NCBI GenBank assembly: GCA_963969495.1
Contig: OZ018326.1
Coordinates: forward strand, 173,885,056 to 173,949,055
Direction: 5' to 3'
Origin: Ceratothoa steindachneri
Lineage: Eukaryota; Arthropoda; Malacostraca; Isopoda; Cymothoidae
Length of the DNA stretch: 64,000 nucleotides
Positions 21,231 to 31,739 of this stretch are shown piece after piece. The notes under the pieces are model-generated. The model saw nothing but the letters and a program-made list of their open reading frames with translations. It had not been told where the DNA came from and ran no database searches. Within the stretch, counting starts at the first letter, position 1. Every line of letters begins with the position of its first letter. The position numbers and the translations under genes were made by a program.

Positions 21231-23270
21231 TTCGGGGAGTCCTGACTAGAAGGACTCAAAGATGGGGTTGGATTACTTCGTGATGAAGAATGAGATTTTC
21301 TCTGCTCCAGAGAGACGTACTCTCACCTCGGGACGATCCTGCTGATCGGACGGGAGTCTTAGTCTCGAAAGACGGGGAATCTTGAAGGGGTGGTGAAGAT
21401 AAGAGGGCCGCACAACTCTCCGGGAAAAAGGGGGCTCGATAGCTTTCCTATGAAGAGGGGCCAAAGCTTACCGAAGGTAGATCTGCTCAAAAGATCTTCG
21501 ACGACGTACGATTACATGTTACGGAGGTCACGGGAAACAGACGGCAGTCTGGACGGAGTGAATTGCGGGCTTTCAATCTTCTCGAGAGATGGTGAGCTTT
21601 GGGTTAAATACCCGGGTGGCTGCTCTGATAGACGCCTCAGCAAACACAATTCATGATAACGCATCATTCCAGACGATCAAACTCGCCTAGCGATCTGGGG
21701 GTAGGGTTAATATCGCCGCGCACGGCGTTATCGCACGGGAGGGGGGGGGGGATCGGCGTCTGAAAACAAACACAGCTGGGACGAGTGATTAAGCGAGTGA
21801 AGGATTCTTCCTCGACTTTCTAAAATTATCATGCGGCCTAACGTGGTCTTGAAAGAATAGAGGAGTATTTTCAAGGGGCTTTCTCTAACGGTGGTCATTC
21901 GAGGGCATTCCCTCACATAACAATAATGCTGATAACGTAAGAAAGCGGTATCGAAGATTCCTAGCATTCTTTCTTTGGGAGAGTCCATTCTGAGATTGAC
22001 CAGCAATCTATCCACTTCGCTAATCTAATATTTACTTGGAATTTTGCTTTGGAATCATGCAAAATATTTGCAATATTAAATTCCGAACAGATGGAAGCAA
22101 TTTCTAGTCCTAATAATAGTAAAAATCGGAAAAAAGCTTTTATCCTAAAACTTTAGGAGTATTTTTAGTTCTTGTATATATCTGGATATTCAAAAGTAAT
22201 ATAAAAATACATTTAGATACGCATAGATGTAATCATTAATTAATTAAAATTTTAAAATTTCACGGTTAAATGACACTTTATCTAAGGTGTTTTAATTTCT
22301 CCGCCGCATCAAGGCTACCACATCTGCTGAACGTATGTAGTACCTCAAACGTATTTTCCTTTATAGATGAAAATAATTACATATGTGGCATAATAAGATC
22401 TCGTTAATAATAATCATATAGTTAAAAAAGTATATCAGCGTAAAAGTTTATATCAGAGTAGGATTATCTGGAACACGCAACAATGTTCTTTCCCGCTTCT
22501 CTGAATAAGGAGGCAAGAGAATAAGAATGGTACTGGAAAACATCTTCGCTTGCGAAACCATACGGGATACGTAAGATGTCCTAGGGATATACCAGAACGC
22601 CACCAGCTGTTAATCGACGACTCACCTCAATCTTGCCCCTGAGAAAGTAATATTTTTTTATCACGCCTTCGATTCTTAGCATAACGGTCTAACTCCCCCC
22701 CCCTTCCCCTCCATTGTTTCTTCGAGATTTAGCTCCGAGAGCTAAGACACATATTACATAGTTGCTACTATGCCTTTCTTTTGAGAGGGCATAATAGCAG
22801 GGTTTGGGGAAAAGAGGTTTGTGGACTAGCTCAATTCGGAACCCGAAGACAAGAGGCATCTTAGACTGGGACGAAGTTACAACCTGCGGGTTGTACATGA
22901 CATTACTCTTTTCTACATTACTCGGCGGGTCGTGCTAAGACTACAAAGGGACTTACACCCATCTCTATGCAAGCTTAAATTAACTCTAAATAACCCAAAC
23001 TCGTTTAAGAGGGCTGCAATTTCGGATTGGTGTCGATGATTCGGCTCTCATTTATCATTAATTCCGCTAAAATGTACACCCTCTTGAGGAGCCAAACCAG
23101 GTCCATACTCATTTATTCAATAGTTCACAGGTGCTTTCTTCGACAAGGTGAGGGACCTTCTCACCACACTTTTTTAAATGTTATTCCAACCTAAATATTA
23201 TGTGTTCAATAACTGTCATTCAATTAATCCACACAGAAAAAAAAGACATGCACATTAGCACAGCAAGAAA
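21231..23270. other. Unassigned spacer, GC-richer at 21.2-22.0 kb
   Basis: Frames of 88 codons (+, 21,390-21,656) and 95 codons (-, 21,728-22,015) are open but match no domain I know. The base composition of 21.15-22.0 kb is closer to the LINE copies than to the AT-rich flanks, so this may be another decayed element. A G-run lies at 21,738-21,751. Confidence 0.4.
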
Positions 23271-24480
23271 TACTAAAAATCTCCAACACTTTCGATACTC
23301 GTATCATTAACATAATTAACTCACACCCAGGAAAAACACTCGTCTTTAAGTCTCAACAGGATACACATAAGTTTCATCTACTTGCCCAAGAAACACTCTC
23401 TCAACTTCACCACCACACCAGACAATCTGATGCCATCATCAAAGGCATCAAATACGCATACGAAGGACAAAGCACTTATGGTTGCCATTCATCACCAAGG
23501 ACCTCCTTAAATATCTCAATCAAACACCTACATCAAAGAAATCTATTTCAATCGCACAGTCAATGGGCAGTTATTACCTACGCAGAAAAACATTCTAAAA
23601 GCCTGAAAGTCTGGGGCTGCCACACATAAACTAAGAACATCAAAAACCATCTCAACATCATAACAAAATAGTGTAGTCGTTGCTACAAAACGGTAGGCAA
23701 CACAAATAAGTGCCAGGCAGACCTAGTTTGATCCAAGTGCATTGTAGTGGTGCACCATTACACTGATTTTAAGAGCACCACGCTTCTATGCGTCAACTGC
23801 CGCGATGATCATGTGGCCGTGAATAGATTATGCCAATACCTATCTAAGGCTGCGCGGACACCATTGGGAGCCAAGGGAGACCCCAATGCTCTTCAAAACA
23901 ACACCCCACTACCTTATCCAACCTCTTTATTCCTGCCCCAACTCCTTCTCCACTTACAAGAATATTCGACGCCACTTCTGGCACTGCGGTGACTAATCAA
24001 CCTTGCGCCCAACTCCCCACACTCTGTGCACCGACACCGAAACCGAGTCCGATACCACCACACGATCAAGCACCAAAATTTACAAACACAAACAGCTCCA
24101 AGCACAACTCAATGATATGCTCTCCACGGTGGCAAAAGACAACCATCTCTAAATGGGTACTTAACACCCAAAGACATGAAATCCTACTTTGTACTTTCTC
24201 CAGTCTACACTCTCCTTACAACAGACTTTGCATTGTAGGCATCTTTGATCAGCGATCTTAGTTAAGCGCTCTATACGCCTATTATAGCCTACCACGACAA
24301 CATCTTCACATAGGCTCGATCTAACCATAACTTCACTCTTTTTTTGCGGGGGACTTGAACGTTTATCATCCCATACTAAATCAACACGTACTAATAAGGT
24401 TTTTGGTGGGGCCGATCGATTCAAGAAGTTGTGACCATCGTTCACGTCATAATACATAAAGCATGATAGAAAATTATCTC
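23271..24480 (+). mobile_element. Jockey-like LINE fragment (ORF1 and start of ORF2)
   Basis: CA-rich + strand segment with ORF1 at 23,284-23,990, then a hint of the ORF2 start (LNTQRHEI at about 24,160, resembling the N-terminal endonuclease phrase NGLxxHxxEL). It breaks off before any clear endonuclease or RT block. It shares CA-rich coding-strand composition with the copies at 1-3.3 kb and 36.6-39.3 kb. Confidence 0.6.
23284..23990 (+). pseudogene. Jockey-like ORF1 (gag-like, zinc knuckles)
   Basis: The N-terminal part reads IINIINSHPGKTLVFKSQQD and then RQSDAIIKGIKYAYEG (about 23,425), resembling the PxxYRxVIRGL phrase of gag-like ORF1 proteins that coat LINE RNA. Cysteine motifs follow: CSRCYKTVGNTNKC (about 23,670-23,712; knuckle C-x2-C-x9-C with the usual His replaced by Asn) and LLCVNCRDDHVAVNRLCQYL (about 23,788-23,845; C-x2-C-x3-H-x6-C, intact). 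Stops at about 23,565-23,660 and 23,728 and at least one frame change break the ORF. Confidence 0.65.
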
Positions 24481-24765
24481 TATCATATCAGTAAGAACGT
24501 GGAGACGGCCTTCAATAATGTATGACATGAGTGAATTTGTTTAAAACTAGCCAACAACAAAAAGCTTTCTCCCTGTAACAGAATGCTTTTCTCTCACTAG
24601 CTTAGATATTTGAGGTATCACAAAAAATACAACGAAACAACATCACAGCCATTCTGACCAAAAGCAGCCCTGCCCCAGAGTAAATTACTGGACATCTACA
24701 CTATATATACTGTACACGAACTAAAAACCACGCTGTAGGGGGCCGAAAATGTATACTAACCCCAA
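24481..24765. other. Spacer, nothing recognised
   Basis: CA- and AA-rich sequence after the Jockey-like fragment. It may be the decayed remainder of its endonuclease, but no block is readable. Confidence 0.4.
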
Positions 24766-24789
24766 TCAATCCATCCCGCTTTCTACACT

Positions 24790-25220
24790 AATTCGGATGT
24801 GAAAAATCGAGGAAGAAATGAAACGGATTGTATGTACAGTCCTTTATTTACAAGAAAAAATTGGGGTTAATATTTATGAGATCTCGTTACTTATTTACAC
24901 AACAAAAAAATGAGATTGATAAATTTTCAATTACAATATCAAAATAACAGTCCTATAACCAACCGGTATCTAATTCTATAAAGAGGCCTATTCAGCACAC
25001 TGTTTCCGAAACCATTCCAAAAAAAAGAAAAGGCCTCACGTTTTACTCCGGGAAAAATTCTGCCGGATGCCACTCGAGTGTTCACAAAAAAGGCTGGCCC
25101 CTCCGCAGACGTCTTACAAAAAAAAGACTGGTGCCTCCGAGCTCGTTATTAGATAAGTGACCTTGTCGCGCTTTTGTAGCTTTTAAAATCTCTCCTCCTT
25201 CCAACTGGGACGTACAATAT
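24790..25220 (-). repeat. Possible solo LTR
   Basis: On the minus strand a ~430-bp unit could start TGTACGTCCC (about 25,215) and end after AATAAAGGACTGTACATACA (polyadenylation signal, about 24,855-24,835) with TTTTTCACA near 24,800. That is the TG...CA layout of an LTR with R-U5 after the signal. There is no matching target duplication and no second LTR in the window, so this is tentative. Confidence 0.25.
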
Positions 25221-25387
25221 CTTCAATTTGTACTATCCAAAATCTACAATGCCAGCCACTCTTTAAAAAAGGAAGGTAATATTTATTTATAATATACTAG
25301 AATGGACTTTCGAAAAAACCATATCAAATTGTAAATAGCTGGGGCAGAGGAAAAAAACATTTTAGACAAACATGAAATCCCTAATAA

Positions 25388-25390
<3 letters not shown>

Positions 25391-25460
<70 letters not shown>
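25391..25460. repeat. (TA)n microsatellite abutting a transposon end
   Basis: About 70 bp of uninterrupted alternating TA, running directly into the terminal sequence CGGGTGTCCACAAAG at 25,461. Confidence 0.95.
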
Positions 25461-25461
<1 letters not shown>

Positions 25462-26040
25462 GGGTGTCCACAAAGTCTGGGTACATAGGAATTTTAATAT
25501 TTTATTTATTTATGTTATTTTTCCTCCCCAGATCGAATGATAGCTCTGTCTAAAATAGAAAGAATCGAGTTGGTACTCTTAAGTGGACGAGAAAGATGGT
25601 CTTATCGCAAAATTGCCGATGAATTTAACCTTCGACACCCTGATCGGCAACCTATTTATTTTACTGCCGTCGGAAAATTGGTCACGAAGTTTAAAGAAAC
25701 AGGCAGTCTCTTGGACAAACCCCGTTCCGGGCGACCAAAGACTTTAGACGAAACGAAAGAGGTTGTCATGGCCAAGATTGCTGCTAGCCCAAAGAAATCA
25801 CTGCGTCGGACATCCATGGAGTTGAGTGTTCCAAGGTCAACTATCCACAAAATCCTGGTAGAGCAGAAGTTCCATCCGTACAAATTACAGATATTGCATC
25901 ACTTAAATGAAGACGACCCCGATAGACGAATGCAGATGTGCCAATGGTTTTCAGATAAATTGGATGAAAATATCAATTTTACTAAAGACCTTTTGTTGTT
26001 TAGTGATGAAGCTTTGTTTTATGTTAATGGTGTTTCAAAA
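25461..26040 (+). mobile_element. IS630/Tc1-like element, 3' part missing
   Basis: The left terminal sequence is CGGGTGTCCACAAAGTCTGG (25,461-25,480), preceded by TA. A related end, GTGTACCTAAAGTCTGGGCA, occurs alone at 34,865. Transposase coding starts at 25,537. Similarity to the family stops at about 26,035, inside the catalytic domain, and no right terminal repeat was found. Confidence 0.75.
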
Positions 26041-26067
26041 ACACGTAAGGCCAAGGGGTACACCTGA
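25537..26067 (+). pseudogene. IS630/Tc1-like transposase, C-terminally truncated
   Basis: The 176-codon frame starts MIALSKIERIELVLLSGR. Residues 1-120 hold two helix-turn-helix segments (WSYRKIADEFN about 21-31; SLRRTSMELSVPRSTIHKIL about 87-106) that bind the terminal repeats, with GRP between them (about residue 65). The family phrase FHPYKLQILHHLNEDDPDRR (about 111-130) follows, then LLLFSDEALFYVNGV (about 150-164) with the first catalytic Asp. After NGVS the sequence leaves the family (KTRKAKGYT, stop). The second and third catalytic acids are absent, so it cannot be catalytic. The usual length is about 340 residues. The N-terminal half is strikingly free of stops, suggesting a recent arrival. 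Confidence 0.85.
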
Positions 26068-26261
26068 AACTGAGGAATAACACGTTCCCCAGTCCCTGTT
26101 CTTTTGACCTCTTCTAAATCTCCCACTGTCTTTACCAAGGCAGGAGAGACCCAACAAAGGGCGAAAGAGGGCGTTAAACTTGTACCCACTTCGAAGTAAG
26201 ACAAAGATGGACTGTTCATTGCGGTGACTTTAATTTTTCCGACCATAAATTTGGATAACAA
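26019..26261 (-). CDS. Unrecognised 80-codon open frame
   Basis: Minus-strand frame containing TAMNSPSLSYFEVGTSLTPS, then CWVSPALVKTVGDLEEVKR and FQVYPLALRVFETPL. It has balanced residue use and no stops, although the surrounding sequence is AT-rich. It begins where the transposase on the other strand loses similarity to its family (about 26,035), so the junction probably joins two unrelated DNAs. It could be an exon, part of another element, or chance. I recognise no domain. Confidence 0.25.
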   Translation of the reverse strand: MLSKFMVGKIKVTAMNSPSLSYFEVGTSLTPSFALCWVSPALVKTVGDLEEVKRTGTGERVIPQFQVYPLALRVFETPLT

Positions 26262-27215
26262 ACGGGAAAGGCAAACGCTTCGTTGTTATTATAAATAACT
26301 TTCTGCATCAAAAGTTGATGAGCCGAAGCGTGACCCAAACTTTTATTTATACCATTGATAGAAATTTATAAGAATTATTATGAAAATTTCTGTTCATTCT
26401 ACACTTTAAATCTTGTAACTTTCATTTATTGTGTAATCTATAAACCACATAAATTGCGATGGAATTTTGAGCCCTTTTAGTATAAAATATGTAGGTGTAT
26501 CAACAAACATTTTTAGTATAAATGAGGTCGTGTGTATAAAACTAGAGGTCCTAATCGATCTAAACAAATACTTTGGATAAAAAGAAAGAGTAATGGTAAG
26601 GAATCTTGTTGACAACCGGAACCGATATGTTTATTTTACCTTGGAACTTGACTTTCCACCCTTAACACTTCACGACTTCGAGCCAAATTCTATCTCAGAG
26701 GGCCATGGCAGAAAGTTGAAAAGGGATAGCATATTTCCATCGTCAGACGTTGAGCCAATCGTTTGCACTTTTTCCTTCTTTTCACGCAAGCCTTTTCCAG
26801 CTGCAGTGACTAAACTTCACGCAAGTGTACAGAAAAAACCTTGAGAGATGATTTTTTTTTTCATTCTCAAGTTCAGCGAGGTCAATCGTAGTCATGTAAA
26901 ATTCAGCGTAATGGGAACTAGGAAGAACCAAGAGAAAGAAAGGGGTGGGTATCCAAACACGAATCTAAGAGATTGTATTGAAAATTAAATAATCAAATCA
27001 AAATAACCAAACCATTACCTCTTTGTACGGTTTTCTTCACTGTGTGCCTCATGACTATCGCGAGCCACGTAAGGCCGCATACTCCCCTCATGTTTTATCG
27101 TTTGATACTTTTTCACATGTGATTTCTTATTAGGTTGGAAGCACATGGTGTAATGGTAGATCTCATAAAATGGATTGAATGTCTTCGTAAATGCGATTAG
27201 CTTAACTTGAGCATC
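26262..27215. other. Spacer, nothing recognised
   Basis: AT-rich. A 83-codon open frame (+, 26,593-26,844) and a 68-codon frame (-, 27,015-27,221) show no known motif. Confidence 0.45.
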
Positions 27216-27830
27216 GATCACTAGAGTTTCCCTCCAGGATCAGTTTTTGTTACAGTGTTATCTATAATTTATATTAATGATCTTGACAGTAATTTATAAT
27301 TTAAAATTTTAAAATTTTCCAGATGATATAAAATTGCGGATCAGACAAAAATATACTTGCGATATAAAAAAATTATCTGGTGAATTTACACTTGAATCGG
27401 AGGTCTACATATAAACACCTAGCATAATTGGCTAATTAAGTAGTTTGTATGCATTGTCATCATCAGGAAATTCTTGGAAAAATAGTTTATACTCATTATA
27501 CAGGTGGTGATGTGATATAAGGCAAAAACTATTCTAAGAGTTGAAAATAGCCAAAATTATCACGAACTGATATTCGAAACATATCCAAGAAGCTCTTAAT
27601 TCATCCATACTTCATTAACAGGCAAATATGTTTACCTATGGGTAGAAATATTGAAGTTAAAAAGAAGCTCTATCTTTGTAAGTCACACGTTGAGCAAGGA
27701 CTCAACTTCCCATGAAGATCTTTCACGGTCATAACACTTCTTGGAAACAGGTAAAATAGAGCGTAGAAACACAAAGAGAACTATTTGGGAGTAAGTCTTT
27801 CGTTATTTGGGTACAGGAAATAGATTTTTC
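27216..27830 (+). pseudogene. L2/CR1-like RT remnant
   Basis: The + strand at 27,222-27,275 reads TRVSLQDQFLLQ, then INDLDSNL-like and FPDDIKLR (about 27,320-27,345) across frame shifts. These correspond to SGVPQGSVLGP, YINDLDS and FADDTKL of LINE RTs; the first letter of the YxDD-type block is altered but both Asp remain. Further on, KSHVEQGLNF (about 27,680-27,710) corresponds to RPHLEYxxxxW of the connection region. Heavy decay; orientation and order are consistent. Confidence 0.5.
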
Positions 27831-30009
27831 TCTCCTATAATTAATAATGCATTGATGTTGCTTTCTTCTTTTTGATATTTTAGAAATGATCTGTTGAATT
27901 TAGAGAAATGAAGGAGTAAGAAGCGTTTTTACTAGTTACTAGAGCATATAAAATTAATATGTTGCACAATTGATTAGAAAAAGCTAATACTGAAATCCCG
28001 GCCCAAAGTTCCACACCCAACTCACAGGATGGGCGAAAGGTAGGGATGATCCCCTTATCGAGAGTGTAAAAATAAGCTATTTATGCTAGGAAAATGTATA
28101 GGAAAATCTTAGGAAAAAAGGAAGATGCGGTTTGGAGTAGATAAGTAAGGAGTGATGCACTTGGGATGCTTACATATAATTCCGGGAAGTGTATAGCATT
28201 GGCAATCTTAATTTATACGCAGCGAAGGAATATTATTTTTATATTAATTTCGATCGACCTAAAATTTTAAAAAGCATAATTTCCAAAAGCAAACTGATTT
28301 TTTTGTGTCACATAGCTGAGATTTTTGTATTTAAAGCAAAGTAAATCTTTCTTTCATTATATAAAACGATTGTGAGACCTGTGCAAAGTAAAGACATTAA
28401 AATTATAGTCACCATTAACACTTTTGGCACGAAATATATGATGCCCGTTTTTAGGTTCACTACTTGCCTCTGCTTTAATTCAACCTCGAAACGAACGAGG
28501 GTAGTGACTGCTCAAAAGTGAATTTTATTTTGTACATTATTGCAGAAAATAATTAATTTAACGATATTACTTAAATAATCAATATATTTTTAAAACATAA
28601 GAGGAAATTATTTATTTCATTGATAAATGATTTGCTTGTAATTGCACAGAATTTATTCGCTTCTCAGATTGAAGGCGTCTCCTCAAATTATGTATAAAGG
28701 GGGGGGAATCATACTTCTAAACTCGCTCATGTGCTCCTGCACAAACCAGTTTTATTATTCCTCAAAATGGAGGAGTCTCCATTTACCGTATGACATAGAG
28801 GTTCGTTTTAGGCATATTGACTTAGGTCTGTTGACCATGTTAGATTATGTATATTAGGCATTATAGTTGCTTGGCACTTAAGACCATAAGTTATTATTTT
28901 TTTAATTGAATTGGCACACAAGACAGAAAGATTTCCTGACTCATGACATAGAGGGTCGTTTTCCTTCAAAATAATGTGGAATACAGTCTGTAGTGTTATT
29001 TTAAGGGTGGCCAATTTCCTTCATCGACTCGCAAAACCGGTATCTTTATACTCCTTTATCCTGCGCTAAATCTTATTCTTTGACCGATTAAAATGCCTCG
29101 AAGTGTCAAACAGTGTCATTCCCTTGCACTTCAGATGTTCAACCTGCATATTTGAAGGATTTGTTTACATTAACTCTTACTGCTATCCTAATTAATTAAT
29201 AATACCATGATTATTATTAATAATACCATGAGTATTACTTTGGTATTTTCTTCTCTAGTTTTAGAATGTAGTCTAGATGCTTTTCTCCCAATTCACTATG
29301 CAAAATCTGCCTTGTTTGCAATTAATTACTTCACCCTTTCTCTTTCACTCCATTTGGTCATTCTAACCATCTGCTTCCTCTCTTTATATAAGGATAATTA
29401 TCGCTTTATCATTTCTAACACATTATCTCTCATCCGTTTGTCCCTACTGGCCTTTTGTTCTCAAATATGCTACCTTATCCGTTTTTCTTTTCAATGGGTA
29501 CTCGTTCCTGAATGTGCCCGGTAACTGACAAAATTCCCTTAAGGTCTTTCCTGAAGAGCGAGACGATCAGGTGGCGTGATTGGTTGAACTTATGATAGAT
29601 AAGGAAGGAAAGGTCTTGAAGCACATCACGACAGTCTTCTTTGCGTTCAAACTTAACTAGCTATCTAAATCGGTACGTGTGCGCTGTTATCACTAACATG
29701 TGAAGAATTTCCGGCTGTTATCGTTGTGCTCTTATTACTGCTACAACTTTGTCCATGTGAATAAATGATGTTGACTTATCATAAAAGCTTAAATCCATAT
29801 TTGTTTAACCTGTCCCAAGGTTGTGCAAAGCGTGGGTGATAAATCGTTTTGAGCCAACCGAGTACATGAATGAGGCAGATAACACTCTTTTTCCTGGAAT
29901 CTTTGCATGTATTATATGTTCTAAAGGAAGATAATAGCCTTCCAGGCTATAGAGAGGCTAATGAGGCAGTCGTGCCGTGGTATATCTTTTACGCCTCTCA
30001 GTTAGGAAG
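27831..30009. other. Spacer, nothing recognised
   Basis: AT-rich with short open frames (for example 29,207-29,524 +, hydrophobic and Ser/Leu-rich, probably chance). A short direct duplication of TAATAATACCATGA lies at about 29,199-29,231. The stretch 29,860-30,009 becomes the left flank of the hAT-type element. Confidence 0.45.
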
Positions 30010-30017
30010 GTATCATT

Positions 30018-30549
30018 CAGTGGCGTGCGGTGACTTTTGAAGATGAGGAAGCAATTCATGTTTTACAAAAATAAATATGTTAATTGAAGTAAATATGTTG
30101 TTTATTAAAACTAATTATTACATTGTAAGCTACTCATTTTATTTAAATGTGCTATTGTTTTAAACTTTAAGTTTTAAAATAGCTTCTGTAAGTATGCACA
30201 ACCATCTAGCCAAGATCATATCGGCCTATATTGTTTGGGATGACAGATCTAATGTTGACATAGGCCTACCTGTTTTAATAATAGTTTATCTTTCCTTATA
30301 AGTCATCGCACTTAACTTCTGTTTTAATAATTTTGTAATAATGCAATCGCATTTTCTCCCAACTTCATTTGCATCCATTTTCTTTAAAAGGAAGTTATCA
30401 CTTAAAAAAAATGAATAACCAATACACCCCCCTACCTTAGCACGGAATCGCAGCTACTGACCTCAAAGATACGCACCGTGACTAATAATTATTGTAAGCC
30501 TGTAAGAATCCCGGAAATATTAACAAAATGCTTAAGATATATATATATA

Positions 30550-30607
<58 letters not shown>

Positions 30608-31153
30608 AGCTTAACCACACCAGAGTTTTTGCTATTTAGCTGCTTTCTTTCCTAGAACCAGTATTTAAATATAACCTAAAAAATTTTCAAGCTTCAGAGC
30701 ATGATAATAGTTAAGTCAATGTGTCTTAGATATTTTTTTGCTTTTTTCTAGATTCTGGCAACTCGGCAGAGTTGCAAGATGGAATCTGATGACTGCCGAG
30801 CCAAAGTTGCTTCCTTTGCTGTATACAAATAGGTTATTTTTTTATTAATTCTAACACGGCGTTGAAATATCTAGATAAAAATAATTAAACTCTAATGACT
30901 GTATATTATTGCTAAGAAAAGCAAAACATCTTTTAAACTATTCACTTCAAAGCACCAAAAAGCAGAACTATTATTGAAATTAATAAGAGAAAAATGAGAG
31001 TAGAAATCTCGATGAAAAGGATGCATTTCGTGAATTGTAGTCGGGCTCATCAGGGTCTAACGCCAATTGGATTGAAAGTGAACGGTACCGTATGGCGTAT
31101 ACAAGTATAAGGGAAGTATTGCTTCCCTTACTTCTATTGACTCCACGCTACTG
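30018..31153. mobile_element. Non-autonomous hAT element with perfect 8-bp target duplication
   Basis: The element starts CAGTGGCGTGCGG at 30,018 and ends, read inward from the other side, CAGTAGCGTGGAG (31,153 leftward). Both ends then carry AGGRAAGCAAT within the first 40 bp. It is flanked on both sides by GTATCATT (30,010-30,017 and 31,154-31,161), the 8-bp duplication characteristic of hAT transposition. Length is 1,136 bp and no transposase frame is present, so it depends on an autonomous partner. A (TA)n tract lies inside (30,538-30,604). Confidence 0.9.
30538..30604. repeat. (TA)n microsatellite inside the hAT element
   Basis: About 67 bp of alternating TA with one C interruption near the left end. 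Confidence 0.95.
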
Positions 31154-31272
31154 GTATCATTCCTTCCTGGCCATTTCACGCCTACGAGCACGTTCGATTC
31201 TCTGCCCAGTTAGAATCTATCAGCGAGTTCTAGGAATAAGAACAGGATTGAGCTTGACCTAAGGACTGATTT

Positions 31273-31737
31273 TCATCCAGCATGAGCGTTTACAACCAAT
31301 ACAAAGCATTCATACTCCTTTACCAATTCACTTGACTGGAAGAAACCAAATCTTAGGAAAGTAGCTATCTCCAAGAAAGGGGATAACAATAAGAGGTTTT
31401 CAGCTCGTTTGCTCCGGCTGAAGCTGGAAGGGGTGCGTTGAGAGATTAATCCCCTCATAGGAACCAGAGACATCTAACCCAATATGCTACATGCATACCG
31501 AGGGACTGGAGGCAAAAAAAGGGGAAGCATCGTTTGCCAAATTTTACCTTCTTGAGTAAAAACCTGAAGGCTACCGAATTTTGCAGACAATAGCTCTTGG
31601 AAATCAGTCACTGATGATGTTGAACCCATTCCATTAAGAACCTCTTTTTTGAAGAAAATATCGACAGCTTGTCTCCTCCCGTCTAAAATATATGATTTGC
31701 ATTCTTTTATTATTAAAGCTTTTCTCATCGATGACAT
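31273..31737 (-). CDS. Unrecognised coding-like segment with one stop
   Basis: A single minus-strand frame of about 155 codons interrupted by one TAG at 31,474-31,476. Before the stop: KECKSYILDGRRQAVDIFFK and SVTDFQELLSAKFGSLQVF. After it: SLVPMRGLISQRTPSSFSRS and LRFGFFQSSELVKEYECFVL. Residue composition is protein-like and the frame is long for this AT-rich context. No family is recognised. It sits about 110 bp to the right of the hAT element, which may have landed beside or within the same older sequence. It could be a decayed gene or retroelement piece, or chance. Confidence 0.25.
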
Positions 31738-31739
31738 GA

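Noticed and set aside
29207..29524. 105-codon hydrophobic plus-strand frame as a membrane protein
   Set aside because: Composition follows the local T/C-rich DNA; no homology recalled, no conserved motifs or start context.
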